NCBI RefSeq assembly: GCF_002272865.1
Contig: NZ_MLAP01000002.1
Location: forward strand, 124,001-188,000
Source of the DNA: Helicobacter sp. 12S02634-8
GTDB lineage: Bacteria; Campylobacterota; Campylobacteria; Campylobacterales; Helicobacteraceae
Direction: 5' to 3'
DNA: 64,000 bases
Shown here: positions 10,401 to 18,697 of the stretch, one piece after another
Layout of the letters: every line of letters starts with the position of its first letter
Position numbering within the stretch: position 1 is the first letter of the stretch
Notes under the pieces: generated by a model
The model's database searches: none
The model's input: only the letters and a program-made list of their open reading frames with translations
Told to the model about the DNA's origin: nothing
Position numbers and translations under genes: made by a program

Positions 10401-11099
10401 ACCCATCGCTACACACATCGCTATCTCTTGGGCTTCTGCATCTTCTTGGTTGGTGTAGTGGGTGTCATTGGTGGCTATGAGCTTGATACCTGTTTCTAAA
10501 GACAGCCTGATGAGCTGCTCATCGATAAATGCTTGATCGGTGATACCGTGGCGCATGATTTCGATATAAAAATCATCGCCAAAAATATCTTGATACTCCA
10601 AAGCCACTTCTTTAGCGACTCCATAGCCTTGAGCGCCATATTTTACATTTCTAGGATTATTGGTATTGAGATGCCAGCTCACCTCTCCTTGCAAGCACGC
10701 AGAAGAGCAAATCAAGCCCTTAGAGTGCTCGCGTAAAATCTTTTTATTGATCCTTGGGTAGTAATAATACCCCTCGATAAAAGCCATCGAGCTCAAATAC
10801 ATCAGATTTTTATAGCCCTCCATATCCTTAGCATACAAACAAAGATGGAAACGTTGTTTGGAGCTTTTATCATTGAGCACTTCTGCATTGTGTAAATAAG
10901 TTTCAATCCCAATAATGGGCTTGATACCTGCTTCTTTCATTGTCTGATAAAAATCAATCGCCCCAAACATATTCCCGTGGTCTGTCATACTCACACTATG
11001 CATGCCTAAATCTTTGATTTTTTTGGCTAAATTTTTGATTTTGTTTGCCCCATCAAGCAAAGAATATTCTGTATGCAAATGCAAATGCGTATAACCCAT
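7479..11099 (-). CDS. dnaE: DNA polymerase III alpha subunit
   Basis: The replicative polymerase catalytic subunit, acting in the holoenzyme at the replication fork. The 1206-residue protein starts with a PHP domain (HLHTEYSLLDGA, residues 6-17). The polymerase active-site motif PDIDTDF is at residues 419-425, and the GPGRGSAAGSLVAF loop lies just before it. The C-terminal part contains the helix-hairpin-helix and OB regions. The length fits Helicobacter DnaE, and no break is seen. The gene begins after a 399-bp intergenic region and is followed by a pseudouridine synthase overlapping by 1 nt. Confidence 0.98.
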   Translation of the reverse strand: MGYTHLHLHTEYSLLDGANKIKNLAKKIKDLGMHSVSMTDHGNMFGAIDFYQTMKEAGIKPIIGIETYLHNAEVLNDKSSKQRFHLCLYAKDMEGYKNLMYLSSMAFIEGYYYYPRINKKILREHSKGLICSSACLQGEVSWHLNTNNPRNVKYGAQGYGVAKEVALEYQDIFGDDFYIEIMRHGITDQAFIDEQLIRLSLETGIKLIATNDTHYTNQEDAEAQEIAMCVAMGKTLNDQERLRHSVKEFYIKSPQEMERLFADIPQALANTQEIAQKCNLEIDLKSDSNPPTPPRFKFTQEYAQAEGLAISDDASYFAHKAREGLAERLQIIPENLHQTYKDRLEREIEVINSMQFPGYMLIVWDFIRHAKENGIPVGPGRGSAAGSLVAFCLKITSIDPLKYDLLFERFLNPERVSMPDIDTDFCQRRRGEIIEYMIEKYGKYNVAQVITFGKMLAKGVIRDVARVLDMPYKEADAMAKLIPNKLGITLQGYEGKDGWVDGAWELEPKIAQLIEENPLAKKVWEHSLMLEGLNRNAGKHAAALVVDSERELWYKTPLYVSEKTGGAILTQYSMKYLEPVDLIKFDFLGLKTLTVVDDALKLIAKRYKKELDFLQIDTDDPAVYRTIQSGNTIGIFQIESGMFQRLNKRLKPSSFEDIIAIIALGRPGPMESGMVDDFVSRKHGLEPITYAFSELEPILKPTYGTIVYQEQVMQIVQTIGGFSLGEADLIRRAMGKKDAQAMSDNKAKFANGALKKGFDKQKAEELWELIVKFAGYGFNKSHSAAYAMVTFQTAYLKTYYEAEFMAAMLTSESDKIDAVAKYIDEVKTLGIELLPPHVNTSDLDFGVGDFIDKEGRGVKKIIFGLSAIKGAGEGPLRNIIETRESKGAFKSLEDFISRVDFSKLTKRILEPLIKSGSLDGLGYSRASMLQHIDVICEVGRAKDHFKKTLEGSLFASNQEEMQAVHLDIKEIPEYDAKTLIDYEYECLGFYISGHPLDAFQKEIKAIKGVAKSTELTELEIGSNVLLVGMVLGIQKKNSKKGKSYGVADILDLYSKIDLMLFEKHLHALEAFDLSCPLVFKCKVEEDREKVQFRLLEIMGLEEAKEQKVKLKYKTPEEDLDPSDAIIPLDINSKDFSDATCPLTLVLEKNTDSAFFAKLKAEAEKFTGTRELRVVIKDTDYQYMFVSNLRVCSQIKENFGNLEWIDA

Positions 11100-11246
11100 C
11101 TCTCAAATCCTTCCATCTTCCCATATTTATAGGAATTTTTATGCAATCCCCCACCCCATCAACCCCCATTTTATGGTCTTTCTAAGACTTTTAGGGGATA
11201 AAAATCCATAAAAATTATACTCAATCTTTCATTGATTCTCTCTGAA

Positions 11247-11264
11247 TCAAGTATCAATACTTGA
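11247..11264. repeat. Perfect palindrome, 8-bp arms, 2-bp centre
   Basis: TCAAGTAT and ATACTTGA flank a CA centre. It could be an operator or a small hairpin. No T-run follows, so a terminator is unlikely. Confidence 0.6.
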
Positions 11265-11403
11265 CTGCGTTGATGATAAAATATTGCAAATCATACAATC
11301 ACTCGCGCTCATTTTACCCATCAAAATCACAGCACCATCACAACACCCGATTCAAGCCCAAAATCCCCAAAATAGGCAACACAAGACAAGGCACTCTTGA
11401 GAT

Positions 11404-11425
11404 TAAGTAAAAAAATTTTTACTTA
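11404..11425. repeat. Perfect palindrome, 10-bp arms, 2-bp centre, near the peroxidase promoter
   Basis: TAAGTAAAAA and TTTTTACTTA flank an AA centre. The centre lies about 46 nt upstream of the TATAAT box of the peroxidase gene. This is a typical place for an activator or repressor site of a dimeric regulator. The regulator is unknown. Confidence 0.6.
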
Positions 11426-11460
11426 GAAAATATTATGGCTTATTTTTAGGAATCTGGAAG

Positions 11461-11466
11461 TATAAT
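11461..11466 (+). promoter_or_regulatory. TATAAT -10 box of the cytochrome c peroxidase gene
   Basis: A perfect TATAAT 32 nt upstream of the ATG. It is preceded by a T-rich segment (TTATTTTTAGG), as is common for sigma-70 promoters of this group, which lack a -35 box. Confidence 0.65.
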
Positions 11467-11498
11467 ACGCACGCAAACTAAACAATCAGGAGAAACAC

Positions 11499-12557
11499 AT
11501 GAACAAACTCGCACTCTTAGGAAGCATTGCTGCATTTTGTGCTATCAGTGCTTGGGGGGCTACCAATCAAGAATTGATCCAAAAAGCTAAGGCTGCCGGA
11601 CTAGAGCCTATCCCCACAGGAAATGCGCTCACTGCCTACCAGCTCAAAAAAGCCAAAGAAAGCGATTTAGCCACAGGCTATAACCCCAAGATGACTAAAG
11701 CACAAATTGAACTGGGTAAAAAACTCTATTTTGACCCTAGAATCTCAAGCTCAAATCTCATCTCATGCAACACTTGCCACAATCTCGCACTCGGTGGGGT
11801 AGATGTCGTCCCTACTGCTATTGGTGCAAAATGGCAGCCCAACACCCAACACCTCAACTCCCCCACTGTTTATAACTCTGTATTCAATATGACACAATTT
11901 TGGGACGGAAGAGCACACAACCTAGGGGATCAAGCGCAAGGGCCGATCCAAAACCCCGTAGAAATGGCAGCACCCCCTACTCTTGTGGTCGAAAAAATCA
12001 CTTCAATCCCTGCTTATGTCGATGAATTCAAAAAAGCCTATGGCAACAAAGTCAAAATCGATTTCAAACTCATTGCAGACACCATAGCTATGTTTGAAGA
12101 AACATTGGTGACACCTAGCCGCTATGATGATTTCTTGCGCGGGAATCCTAAGGCTTTAAGCAAGCAGGAACAAGAGGGACTTGATATTTTCATCGATAAA
12201 GGCTGTATTGCTTGCCACACAGGTATCAACTTAGGCGGGAGTATGCAGCCTTTTGGCGTTGTCAAGCCCTATCAATTTGCGAGCATAGGAAACTTCAAGG
12301 GCGATGCTAATGGCTTAGTCAAAGTGCCAACTTTAAGAAATATCGCTGAAACAATGCCTTATTTCCACAATGGCCAGTATTGGGATGTCAAAGATGCGAT
12401 CAAAGAAATGGGAGCAATCCAGCTAGGGATCAACATCAGCAATGAAGAAGCTAAAAAAATTGAAACCTTTTTCCAATCCCTCACAGGCACCAAACCTACC
12501 ATCATCTACCCCGTGTTACCCCCCGTCACAGACAAGACTCCTAAGCCCACTTTTTAA
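11499..12557 (+). CDS. Dihaem cytochrome c peroxidase
   Basis: A periplasmic enzyme that reduces hydrogen peroxide to water with electrons from the cytochrome c pool. A signal peptide (MNKLALLGSIAAFCAISAWG) is followed by two c-type haem sites, CNTCH at residues 90-94 and CIACH at 236-240. This is the layout of bacterial dihaem peroxidases (MauG/CCP family), and the 352-residue length is normal. A TATAAT box and AGGAGA ribosome site precede the ATG. The gene stands alone between a divergent dnaE and a convergent gene, and the upstream palindromes suggest its own regulation, for example by oxygen or peroxide, which is inference. Confidence 0.95.
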   Translation: MNKLALLGSIAAFCAISAWGATNQELIQKAKAAGLEPIPTGNALTAYQLKKAKESDLATGYNPKMTKAQIELGKKLYFDPRISSSNLISCNTCHNLALGGVDVVPTAIGAKWQPNTQHLNSPTVYNSVFNMTQFWDGRAHNLGDQAQGPIQNPVEMAAPPTLVVEKITSIPAYVDEFKKAYGNKVKIDFKLIADTIAMFEETLVTPSRYDDFLRGNPKALSKQEQEGLDIFIDKGCIACHTGINLGGSMQPFGVVKPYQFASIGNFKGDANGLVKVPTLRNIAETMPYFHNGQYWDVKDAIKEMGAIQLGINISNEEAKKIETFFQSLTGTKPTIIYPVLPPVTDKTPKPTF

Positions 12558-12673
12558 GGGCTTAGCACACATTGGGCTTTGGGCTTGAATTTGCTTGAAA
12601 ATACTTCAAAAATCAGGCACAAAAGCCCTCAAGACTCCAAACCAAGACTCTAAACTTTCAAACTAAAAAACTC

Positions 12674-12699
12674 AAGCCCTTTTAGGGTGGGGGGCTTTT
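12674..12699 (+). terminator. Possible rho-independent terminator after the peroxidase gene
   Basis: An AAGCCC...GGGCTT hairpin is followed by TTTTC, in the 248-bp gap between two convergent genes. A second stem, CTAAGCCC/GGGCTTAG at 12541-12565, spans the stop codon. The U-run is short, so this is tentative. Confidence 0.4.
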
Positions 12700-12805
12700 C
12701 AAGGGGTTCTTTTTTAAGGGTTTTTGCCCCGCGCCTCACTTCCCCTTGCACTCGATTCCCTTTGATTCCCATCACTTCCTATTAATTGACTGATTGATTA
12801 TAAGC

Positions 12806-14041
12806 TTATTTGACTTCTTGAAATACCGAGCCTTGCGCATAATAAAGCGTATTGATGTATTGGACTTGATTGGCGTTGATGAGCTCTGAGAAAAATTTAT
12901 TGATTTTGGTATTTTTGAGATCAAAAAACATCTCCACACCAATAGCTGTAGAATAATTCACCCAATCATAACGCAAATCACTGCTGAGTAAAGCCCCATA
13001 TTCAATGAGCTTTTGATTGGTATTGCCAATCGCGCTGATGACATAGAAATTTTGCCTATCTTTGGGCTGGACTAGCATTAAAATTGAGGGATTATAATTG
13101 ATTTGAGTAGAGAGGAATTTTGCGGGCTTTTTGTCTGAAAATGCGAGCTGAGAGAGCAATAAGCCGCTTTTAACCACGGGCGTATTGAGCACAACAACAC
13201 TATTTTCTAAAAAATCCTCTTGGAGCTTAAGGCTTCTAGCAAAAGTCGCAGCCTGCTGAGAGCTAACAACATCTTTATAAATAATATGCGGATCAAGCCC
13301 GTCTAAAATATTCCCCAAACTCTCGCCCACAGGGCTATCATCATCATATTCTACGATAGCCTCATCTCCTGCTAAAGTAGCTATGATTTGCATTTGCGCA
13401 TAATAATCAATCCCGCCAAAATACAGATTGCTCGGCAGTTTGGCAGTCTGGCTTAGCTGGTTTTTGTTGATAGTGGGGATATAAGTGGGTAGGCTGATGT
13501 AAGTGCCTTGGATAAAGTCCTCTACGCCTTTTTGCGTGAGGATAGCGATTACAAATTCATATTTTTCTTGCTCGATTTTATGATAGGTTTCACTCAAGTT
13601 AGTGGAGTCTTCATCGCCGCTATCAAAGACTTTAAAATCAAAATCCCCGCCTCGTGTCATCAGATAGGCTAAAATCGTATCGATACTTGCAACAGAATAG
13701 CGCCCGACAATCTTTTTGGGGATTAAAAGTGCGATTTTGATTTGCGAGCTTTTGGCTTCTAGGTAATGAGAGCTTTGCATGAACGCATCAATCTCAGATA
13801 ATGCCACAGCTAGATTTGCCCGCAACTGCGTGTTTTGCGTATCGTTTTTAAACTTAGCCACAAAAGAAAATATCTTGCCTGCATTATAAAGCTTCTCTAG
13901 GCATTTTTCATCGCACACATCTGTAGTGATATCTACAACTTCTTGCTTAGGCAAGGGCAAAGGAGAGATGATATAACTCCGAGCAAAAGCCCCCATAGCC
14001 CAAAGAATCAAGAACGCACCCAACCAGTATTGTTTTTTCAT
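12806..14041 (-). CDS. Periplasmic-binding-fold protein, LpoA-like (function unknown)
   Basis: A 411-residue exported protein with an N-terminal signal segment (MKKQYWLGAFLILWAMGAFA) and no lipobox. From residue ~100 it shows patterns of the type I periplasmic-binding-protein fold used by LpoA/LppC-like proteins: IKIALLIPKKIVGRYSVAS, then FDFKVFDSGDEDS, then YEFVIAILTQKGVEDF. In other bacteria LpoA activates a penicillin-binding protein; whether this one touches peptidoglycan is inference only. Its start overlaps the upstream uracil-DNA-glycosylase-like gene by 4 nt, so the two are cotranslated. I do not know a named homologue. Confidence 0.6.
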   Translation of the reverse strand: MKKQYWLGAFLILWAMGAFARSYIISPLPLPKQEVVDITTDVCDEKCLEKLYNAGKIFSFVAKFKNDTQNTQLRANLAVALSEIDAFMQSSHYLEAKSSQIKIALLIPKKIVGRYSVASIDTILAYLMTRGGDFDFKVFDSGDEDSTNLSETYHKIEQEKYEFVIAILTQKGVEDFIQGTYISLPTYIPTINKNQLSQTAKLPSNLYFGGIDYYAQMQIIATLAGDEAIVEYDDDSPVGESLGNILDGLDPHIIYKDVVSSQQAATFARSLKLQEDFLENSVVVLNTPVVKSGLLLSQLAFSDKKPAKFLSTQINYNPSILMLVQPKDRQNFYVISAIGNTNQKLIEYGALLSSDLRYDWVNYSTAIGVEMFFDLKNTKINKFFSELINANQVQYINTLYYAQGSVFQEVK

Positions 14042-14691
14042 AACACCCCTTTTGCGAGTAAAAAATGCTGCATTGCTTCTTTTTTCAAAGAGGGATTTTT
14101 GAGTAATTCCCCCAAAGAATAAGTCGCTAGAAACTGCTTATTTGCTTGTGTAAATACCCTGCCGCTATAAGTATCAAACCCAAGTCCCAACAAATGCATC
14201 AACACACTATCCCCCATCAAAATCACGATTTTAGCCTCTTGAGAAGCGATTTGTTCTTGGACATACTGCTTGCAAATCATCATCTCCTCATCAGATACCT
14301 TCAGATAAGATCCATCGCATTTTACCAAAGATAAAAGGGCATATTCTTGGGCTTGGAGTGCAAATACATTTTTGATGATATCTTGGAGCATTTTTGCGCT
14401 TTTGTTTTCTAAAAATACTCCGAGCGTATCTACAAGGGGGAGTTGTGTGATAAAAATAACCTTTGGTTTTGATGGCAAAAGCCCAAAAATAGGCTGACTC
14501 CCTCTCTTGCTGCGCTCACAAAGCGTGCAATGGGCGATCATATCAGACAAAGAAGTATCAGAAAGCTTCAAATCCCCTCGCTTCAAAGCCTCTTGTGTGG
14601 GCTGCAAATTGATATTTTCTGCATACTCCACCCCTAGCATTTTTTGATAATACAAAAATCTAAGATAAAGTATTGCTTTAATATTCTGCAT
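14038..14691 (-). CDS. Uracil-DNA glycosylase-like protein
   Basis: A 217-residue protein resembling family 4 uracil-DNA glycosylases. It has a short Cys motif CTLCERSKRG near residue 57, then GLLPSKPKVIFITQLP and VILMGDSVLMHLLG, in the order expected for the fold. In true family 4 enzymes the iron-sulphur cluster uses four cysteines and the active-site motif is GExPG; here only part of the Cys set is visible and the motif is altered (FGLLPSKPK). It may therefore be a divergent or inactive relative. By order it matches HP0650 next to aspA. ATG 14691 was preferred to a TTG one codon upstream, with AGGTAGG before it. Confidence 0.6.
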   Translation of the reverse strand: MQNIKAILYLRFLYYQKMLGVEYAENINLQPTQEALKRGDLKLSDTSLSDMIAHCTLCERSKRGSQPIFGLLPSKPKVIFITQLPLVDTLGVFLENKSAKMLQDIIKNVFALQAQEYALLSLVKCDGSYLKVSDEEMMICKQYVQEQIASQEAKIVILMGDSVLMHLLGLGFDTYSGRVFTQANKQFLATYSLGELLKNPSLKKEAMQHFLLAKGVL

Positions 14692-14708
14692 CAACCTACC
14701 TAAAATAT

Positions 14709-16121
14709 TTAATTTTTATTTCTTTTATACATATGTGGATTGATCATATTTTGTGGTTTGAAAATATCATCAAGTTGTTCTTTTGTGAGTAGTTTACGCT
14801 CAAGTGCGATATCATACACGCTTTTGCCTGTAGTCAGAGATTCTTTAGCAATAGACGCAGAGTTTTCATAGCCGATATAAGGATTGAGGGCTGTGACAAT
14901 ACCGATACTATTGAATACAAAATCCCTACACACATCGACATTAGCTGTGATCCCATCGACACATTTATGCGCAAGAGTAACCATCGCTCGATTGAGCATT
15001 ACGATAGAATTAAACAAACTATAAGCAATCACAGGTTCAAATACATTTAACTGCAGCTGCCCCCCCTCAGCAGCCATTGTCACGGTGATATCGTGCCCAA
15101 TCACAGCAAAGCAAACTTGATTGACAACTTCAGGAATCACTGGATTGACCTTACCGGGCATGATCGAGCTACCTGGTTGCATTTTAGGCAGATTGATTTC
15201 ATTGAGCCCTGCCCTAGGCCCTGAGCTAAGCAAACGCAAGTCATTGCAGATTTTAGAGAGCTTCACAGAAACTCTTTTGAGCACACCACTGATCTGCACA
15301 TACGCCCCTGTGCTTTGAGTGGCTTCTATCAGATCTGTAGCCGTGATAAAAGGGCGTCCTGTGACTTCTTGGATTTTTTGTTCTACGATATTTTTATAAT
15401 CAGGGTGGGAGTTGATACCTGTGCCGATCGCTGTCCCTCCAAGATTGATGATACGCACTAAGTTGCGAGCGTCTAAGACGCGTTCGATGTCTTTATTGAC
15501 CATCAATTCAAAGGTCTTAAACTCCTGTCCTAAAGTCATTGGCACAGCGTCTTGGAGCTGGGTGCGCCCCATTTTTAGCACATCTTTGAATTCCTCAGCC
15601 TTGAGTGCAAAAGAATCCTTGAGCACACGCATTGATTCAGTCAAACCGCACAATCTTTCATACAAAGCAATACGCAAAGCCGTAGGATAGGCATCATTAG
15701 TCGATTGAGAGAGATTGACGTGGTCATTGGGGTGGCAGTAGTGGTATTCGCCCTTTTTATGCCCCATCAGCTCCAAAGCGATATTAGCAATCACTTCATT
15801 GGCGTTCATATTTGTGCTAGTCCCTGCACCCCCTTGGATCATATCGACAACAAATTGATCGTGATATTCTCCTGCGAGTATCTTATCGCACGCCTTGCAA
15901 ATGGCGTCTTTGATTGTATTATCGAGCAAGCCTAGTTCAAAATTTGCCAAAGCAGCGGCCTTTTTGACTTGAGCAAGGGCGTTGATAAATATAGGAAAAT
16001 CGGCTAGTTTTTCATTAGTGATGTGAAAATTTTCCATCGCTCGATAAGTCTGGATTCCATAATAAACATTATTGTCAATCTCTAAATCACCGATAAAGTC
16101 GTGTTCTTTTCTTGTAGACAT
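14709..16121 (-). CDS. aspA: Aspartate ammonia-lyase (aspartase)
   Basis: Aspartase converts L-aspartate reversibly to fumarate and ammonia, feeding the fumarate-based metabolism of Helicobacter and relatives. The 470-residue protein carries the fumarase/aspartase superfamily signature GSSIMPGKVNP at residues 317-327 and the TSTNMNANEV motif near residue 101, which favours aspartase over fumarase C. Its position next to murA, as in H. pylori, agrees. AAGGAG precedes the ATG, and a TATAAT box lies about 45 nt upstream, so it has its own promoter in addition to possible read-through from murA. Confidence 0.94.
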   Translation of the reverse strand: MSTRKEHDFIGDLEIDNNVYYGIQTYRAMENFHITNEKLADFPIFINALAQVKKAAALANFELGLLDNTIKDAICKACDKILAGEYHDQFVVDMIQGGAGTSTNMNANEVIANIALELMGHKKGEYHYCHPNDHVNLSQSTNDAYPTALRIALYERLCGLTESMRVLKDSFALKAEEFKDVLKMGRTQLQDAVPMTLGQEFKTFELMVNKDIERVLDARNLVRIINLGGTAIGTGINSHPDYKNIVEQKIQEVTGRPFITATDLIEATQSTGAYVQISGVLKRVSVKLSKICNDLRLLSSGPRAGLNEINLPKMQPGSSIMPGKVNPVIPEVVNQVCFAVIGHDITVTMAAEGGQLQLNVFEPVIAYSLFNSIVMLNRAMVTLAHKCVDGITANVDVCRDFVFNSIGIVTALNPYIGYENSASIAKESLTTGKSVYDIALERKLLTKEQLDDIFKPQNMINPHMYKRNKN

Positions 16122-16165
16122 TTCAAACTCCTTAGTATTATATATGTGTTTTATAACTAAGTTAG

Positions 16166-16171
16166 ATTATA
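16166..16171 (-). promoter_or_regulatory. TATAAT -10 box upstream of aspA
   Basis: On the minus strand TTTGACTATAATC contains a perfect TATAAT, about 45 nt before the aspA start, in the 73-bp gap after murA. Confidence 0.6.
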
Positions 16172-16194
16172 GTCAAACAATTACAACAAAAATT

Positions 16195-17463
16195 TTATTT
16201 TTCTCTCAATCGTTTGATTTGCGCACCCAGAGCACAAAATTTCTCCTCAAGACGCTCATAACCCCGATCAAGATGATAAATTCTGTGTATTTGTGTCTGT
16301 CCTGTGGCCACAAGACCTGCTAGCACGAGGGCTGAAGACGCACGCAAATCTGTAGCCATCACATCAGCCCCAAAAAGTTTCTCTCTGCCTGTGATTTTAG
16401 CCACATTACCCCGCAAACTAATATCAGCCCCCAAGCGCTGCAGCTCGCTTACATGCATGAATCTGTTTTCAAACAAACGTTCTTCAATCGTGCTGCTGCC
16501 CTCACATTGTGTCGCTAGTGCCATGAACTGAGCTTGCAGATCTGTAGGAAAACCAGGGTATTCTGTCGTGATGATTTCAAAAGCCTTGCGCTTGTTTGCA
16601 GGGAATATCTCTAGCATATCCCCTTGTGTATGGATATGAAAACCGATTTCTTGGAGCTTGCTAGAGATGGCTTCTAAATGCGTGGGGATCACGCCTTGGA
16701 GGCTGATATGCGAGTTGGTGATAGCCCCTGCGCACAGATAAGTCCCTGCTTCGATACGATCAGGGATCACGCAAATAGGCTCAGACCGCAGCAACACCCC
16801 ATCACTCCCACGCACACAAAGTTCATTGCTGCCTATCCCTGTAATCTCTACGCCAGCTTGTTTGAGGACTTCACAGAGTTGGATCACTTCGGGCTCTTTG
16901 GCTGCGTTGATGATTTTAGTTTCTCCTTTGGCAAGCGCTGCTGCCATCAAGACATTTTCTGTGCCTGTAACGGTGATTTTATCAAAGATAATATCACTGC
17001 CCTTAAGCCCCCTAGGAGCTCTAGCGACGATATATCCCCCCTCGATAGTGATCTCAGCGCCCATCTTTTCCATCGCTTTGATATGCAAATCTACAGGTCT
17101 TGCCCCGATAGCACAACCCCCTGGCAAACTCACCTCACATTTCCCAAAACGCGCAAGCAAAGGCCCCAACACAAGTATTGAAGCCCGCATTTTACGCACG
17201 ATATCATAAATAGCCTTGGTGTGTATGATTCTGCTTGAACAAATCAGCATTTCATTGGGCGAAGTCCATTCAATCTCAGAGCCCAAATGCTCTAAAAGCT
17301 TTGCTAGAGTCTTGACATCAGCCACATCAGGGAGATTAGAGATTTTCAAAAGATTCTCGCACAACAAAGCACTAGCCAAAATAGGCAGTGCTGCGTTTTT
17401 TGCCCCTGAGATTTTGACCTTACCTGCTAAAGCCTGCCCACCTGTGATTTCTAAATAATCCAT
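16195..17463 (-). CDS. murA: UDP-N-acetylglucosamine 1-carboxyvinyltransferase
   Basis: MurA transfers enolpyruvate from phosphoenolpyruvate to UDP-GlcNAc, the first committed step of peptidoglycan synthesis, in the cytoplasm. At 422 residues the length is standard. The catalytic loop [15 protein letters not shown] carries the reactive cysteine at residue 117, the fosfomycin target. The N-terminal [17 protein letters not shown] is the conserved UDP-sugar-binding segment. It sits 2 nt after the small membrane protein gene and ends the gltX-yggT-slt-galU operon. Confidence 0.97.
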   Translation of the reverse strand: MDYLEITGGQALAGKVKISGAKNAALPILASALLCENLLKISNLPDVADVKTLAKLLEHLGSEIEWTSPNEMLICSSRIIHTKAIYDIVRKMRASILVLGPLLARFGKCEVSLPGGCAIGARPVDLHIKAMEKMGAEITIEGGYIVARAPRGLKGSDIIFDKITVTGTENVLMAAALAKGETKIINAAKEPEVIQLCEVLKQAGVEITGIGSNELCVRGSDGVLLRSEPICVIPDRIEAGTYLCAGAITNSHISLQGVIPTHLEAISSKLQEIGFHIHTQGDMLEIFPANKRKAFEIITTEYPGFPTDLQAQFMALATQCEGSSTIEERLFENRFMHVSELQRLGADISLRGNVAKITGREKLFGADVMATDLRASSALVLAGLVATGQTQIHRIYHLDRGYERLEEKFCALGAQIKRLREK

Positions 17464-17465
17464 CT

Positions 17466-17867
17466 TTACCTCTTTCTTCTATTTTTTAACGCCAAACCAA
17501 TGGTATCGACAATCTCTCTCTCCATCTCTGTGTTAGCTTCTTGAAGCTCTTGAGAGAGCTGGGCTACTCTATCGGTGTCAAAATACTCCAATGATGCGAT
17601 TTTGCCAATGATTTCTAGCCAATATTTGGGGTCTGTATCGCTAGGGAGCTTTTTGAAATGCTGCAAAAAAACCTTTAAAAGCCCTTCAAACTCTTGGTCT
17701 TTTTTGAGCGTAGAGAGCAAGGATTGGATATTTTCAAGAGTGACAGACACAGGGCGTGGGGGCGAGGGCTGGAACACTAAATACACAAGCACACAGCCCA
17801 TGACAAACAAAGCCCCCAAAAAGGCCAACGCCCAAAAAAACAAATAAAACCAAATATCATACATCAT
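17466..17867 (-). CDS. Small single-pass membrane protein, HP0647-like
   Basis: A 133-residue protein with one N-terminal membrane segment (about residues 5-32) and a cytoplasmic, partly helical tail ending in KNRRKR. It has no recognised domain. Its place between galU and murA equals that of H. pylori HP0647. It overlaps galU by 4 nt and is followed by murA after 2 nt, so it belongs to a cell-envelope operon; a role near peptidoglycan or sugar-nucleotide metabolism is inference from position only. Confidence 0.75.
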   Translation of the reverse strand: MMYDIWFYLFFWALAFLGALFVMGCVLVYLVFQPSPPRPVSVTLENIQSLLSTLKKDQEFEGLLKVFLQHFKKLPSDTDPKYWLEIIGKIASLEYFDTDRVAQLSQELQEANTEMEREIVDTIGLALKNRRKR

Positions 17868-18697
17868 TGCTCTCTTGGGTGGAAATCTCTGTAAAAATCA
17901 TTGGTCGCACGCACAAACCCATCAATACTGCCACAATCATAGCGCCTGCCTTGGAATCTATATGCAAGCACCTTGCCTGCTTGCGCTTGAGTGAGCAGGG
18001 CATCTGTGAGCTGGATCTCGCCCTTTTTGCCCGGTAAAGTATGGCGCAAAATATCAAAAATATCTGGGGTTAAAATATACCGACCGATAAGGGCTAAGTT
18101 ACTCGGGGCTTCTTGGATACTGGGCTTTTCGACCATATTTGCAACCTGATACACTCCCTTTTGGATCTCTTTACCCTCTATAATCCCGTATTTATCGACA
18201 TCACAAGAATCCACCTCTTCGATAGCTACAATCGAGCATTGATATGTTTCATACAGCGCAATCATCTGAGATAGCACGCCCTTACCCATCGGATTTGCAC
18301 ACAAATCATCGGCCAAAATCACAGCAAATGCCTCCTGCCCAATCAGAGTTTCACCACTCAAAATAGCATGACCCAAGCCCTTCATCTGGCTTTGACGTGT
18401 ATAAGAAAATGTGCAAGTTTGTATCAAAGAACGGATTTCTGTGAGGTAGCTTTCTTTGTCTGTACCCTTGATTTGGTGTTCTAGTTCATAGCTGATATCA
18501 AAATGATCTTCAATACTGCGCTTGCCCCGACCTGTGACAATTGCCATCGTATGGCAGCCTGCTTGCAAGGCCTCTTCGACACCATATTGAATCAAAGGTT
18601 TATTGAGGATAGGGAGCATTTCTTTAGGCATTGCCTTTGTCGCTGGGAGAAATCTCGTGCCATAGCCTGCTGCGGGGAAAAGACACTTGCCAATCAT
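17864..18697 (-). CDS. galU: UTP-glucose-1-phosphate uridylyltransferase
   Basis: GalU makes UDP-glucose from UTP and glucose-1-phosphate, a precursor for lipopolysaccharide sugars. The N-terminal nucleotide-binding motif reads FPAAGYGTRFLPATKAMPKEM, of which GxGTRxLPxTKxxPKEM is the family signature. Further typical pieces are ILADDLC (metal-binding aspartates) and MVEKP (sugar binding). The length of 277 residues is normal. It overlaps slt upstream and the HP0647-like gene downstream by 4 nt each. Confidence 0.95.
   Translation of the reverse strand: MIGKCLFPAAGYGTRFLPATKAMPKEMLPILNKPLIQYGVEEALQAGCHTMAIVTGRGKRSIEDHFDISYELEHQIKGTDKESYLTEIRSLIQTCTFSYTRQSQMKGLGHAILSGETLIGQEAFAVILADDLCANPMGKGVLSQMIALYETYQCSIVAIEEVDSCDVDKYGIIEGKEIQKGVYQVANMVEKPSIQEAPSNLALIGRYILTPDIFDILRHTLPGKKGEIQLTDALLTQAQAGKVLAYRFQGRRYDCGSIDGFVRATNDFYRDFHPREQ

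Larger units (their letters stand above)
11100..11498. promoter_or_regulatory. Divergent 399-bp intergenic region between dnaE and the cytochrome c peroxidase gene
   Basis: No gene is seen. The region must hold promoters for dnaE (minus) and the peroxidase (plus). It contains two perfect palindromes, at 11247-11264 and 11404-11425, and a TATAAT box at 11461-11466. The stretch 11400-11460 is strongly AT-rich. Confidence 0.6.
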
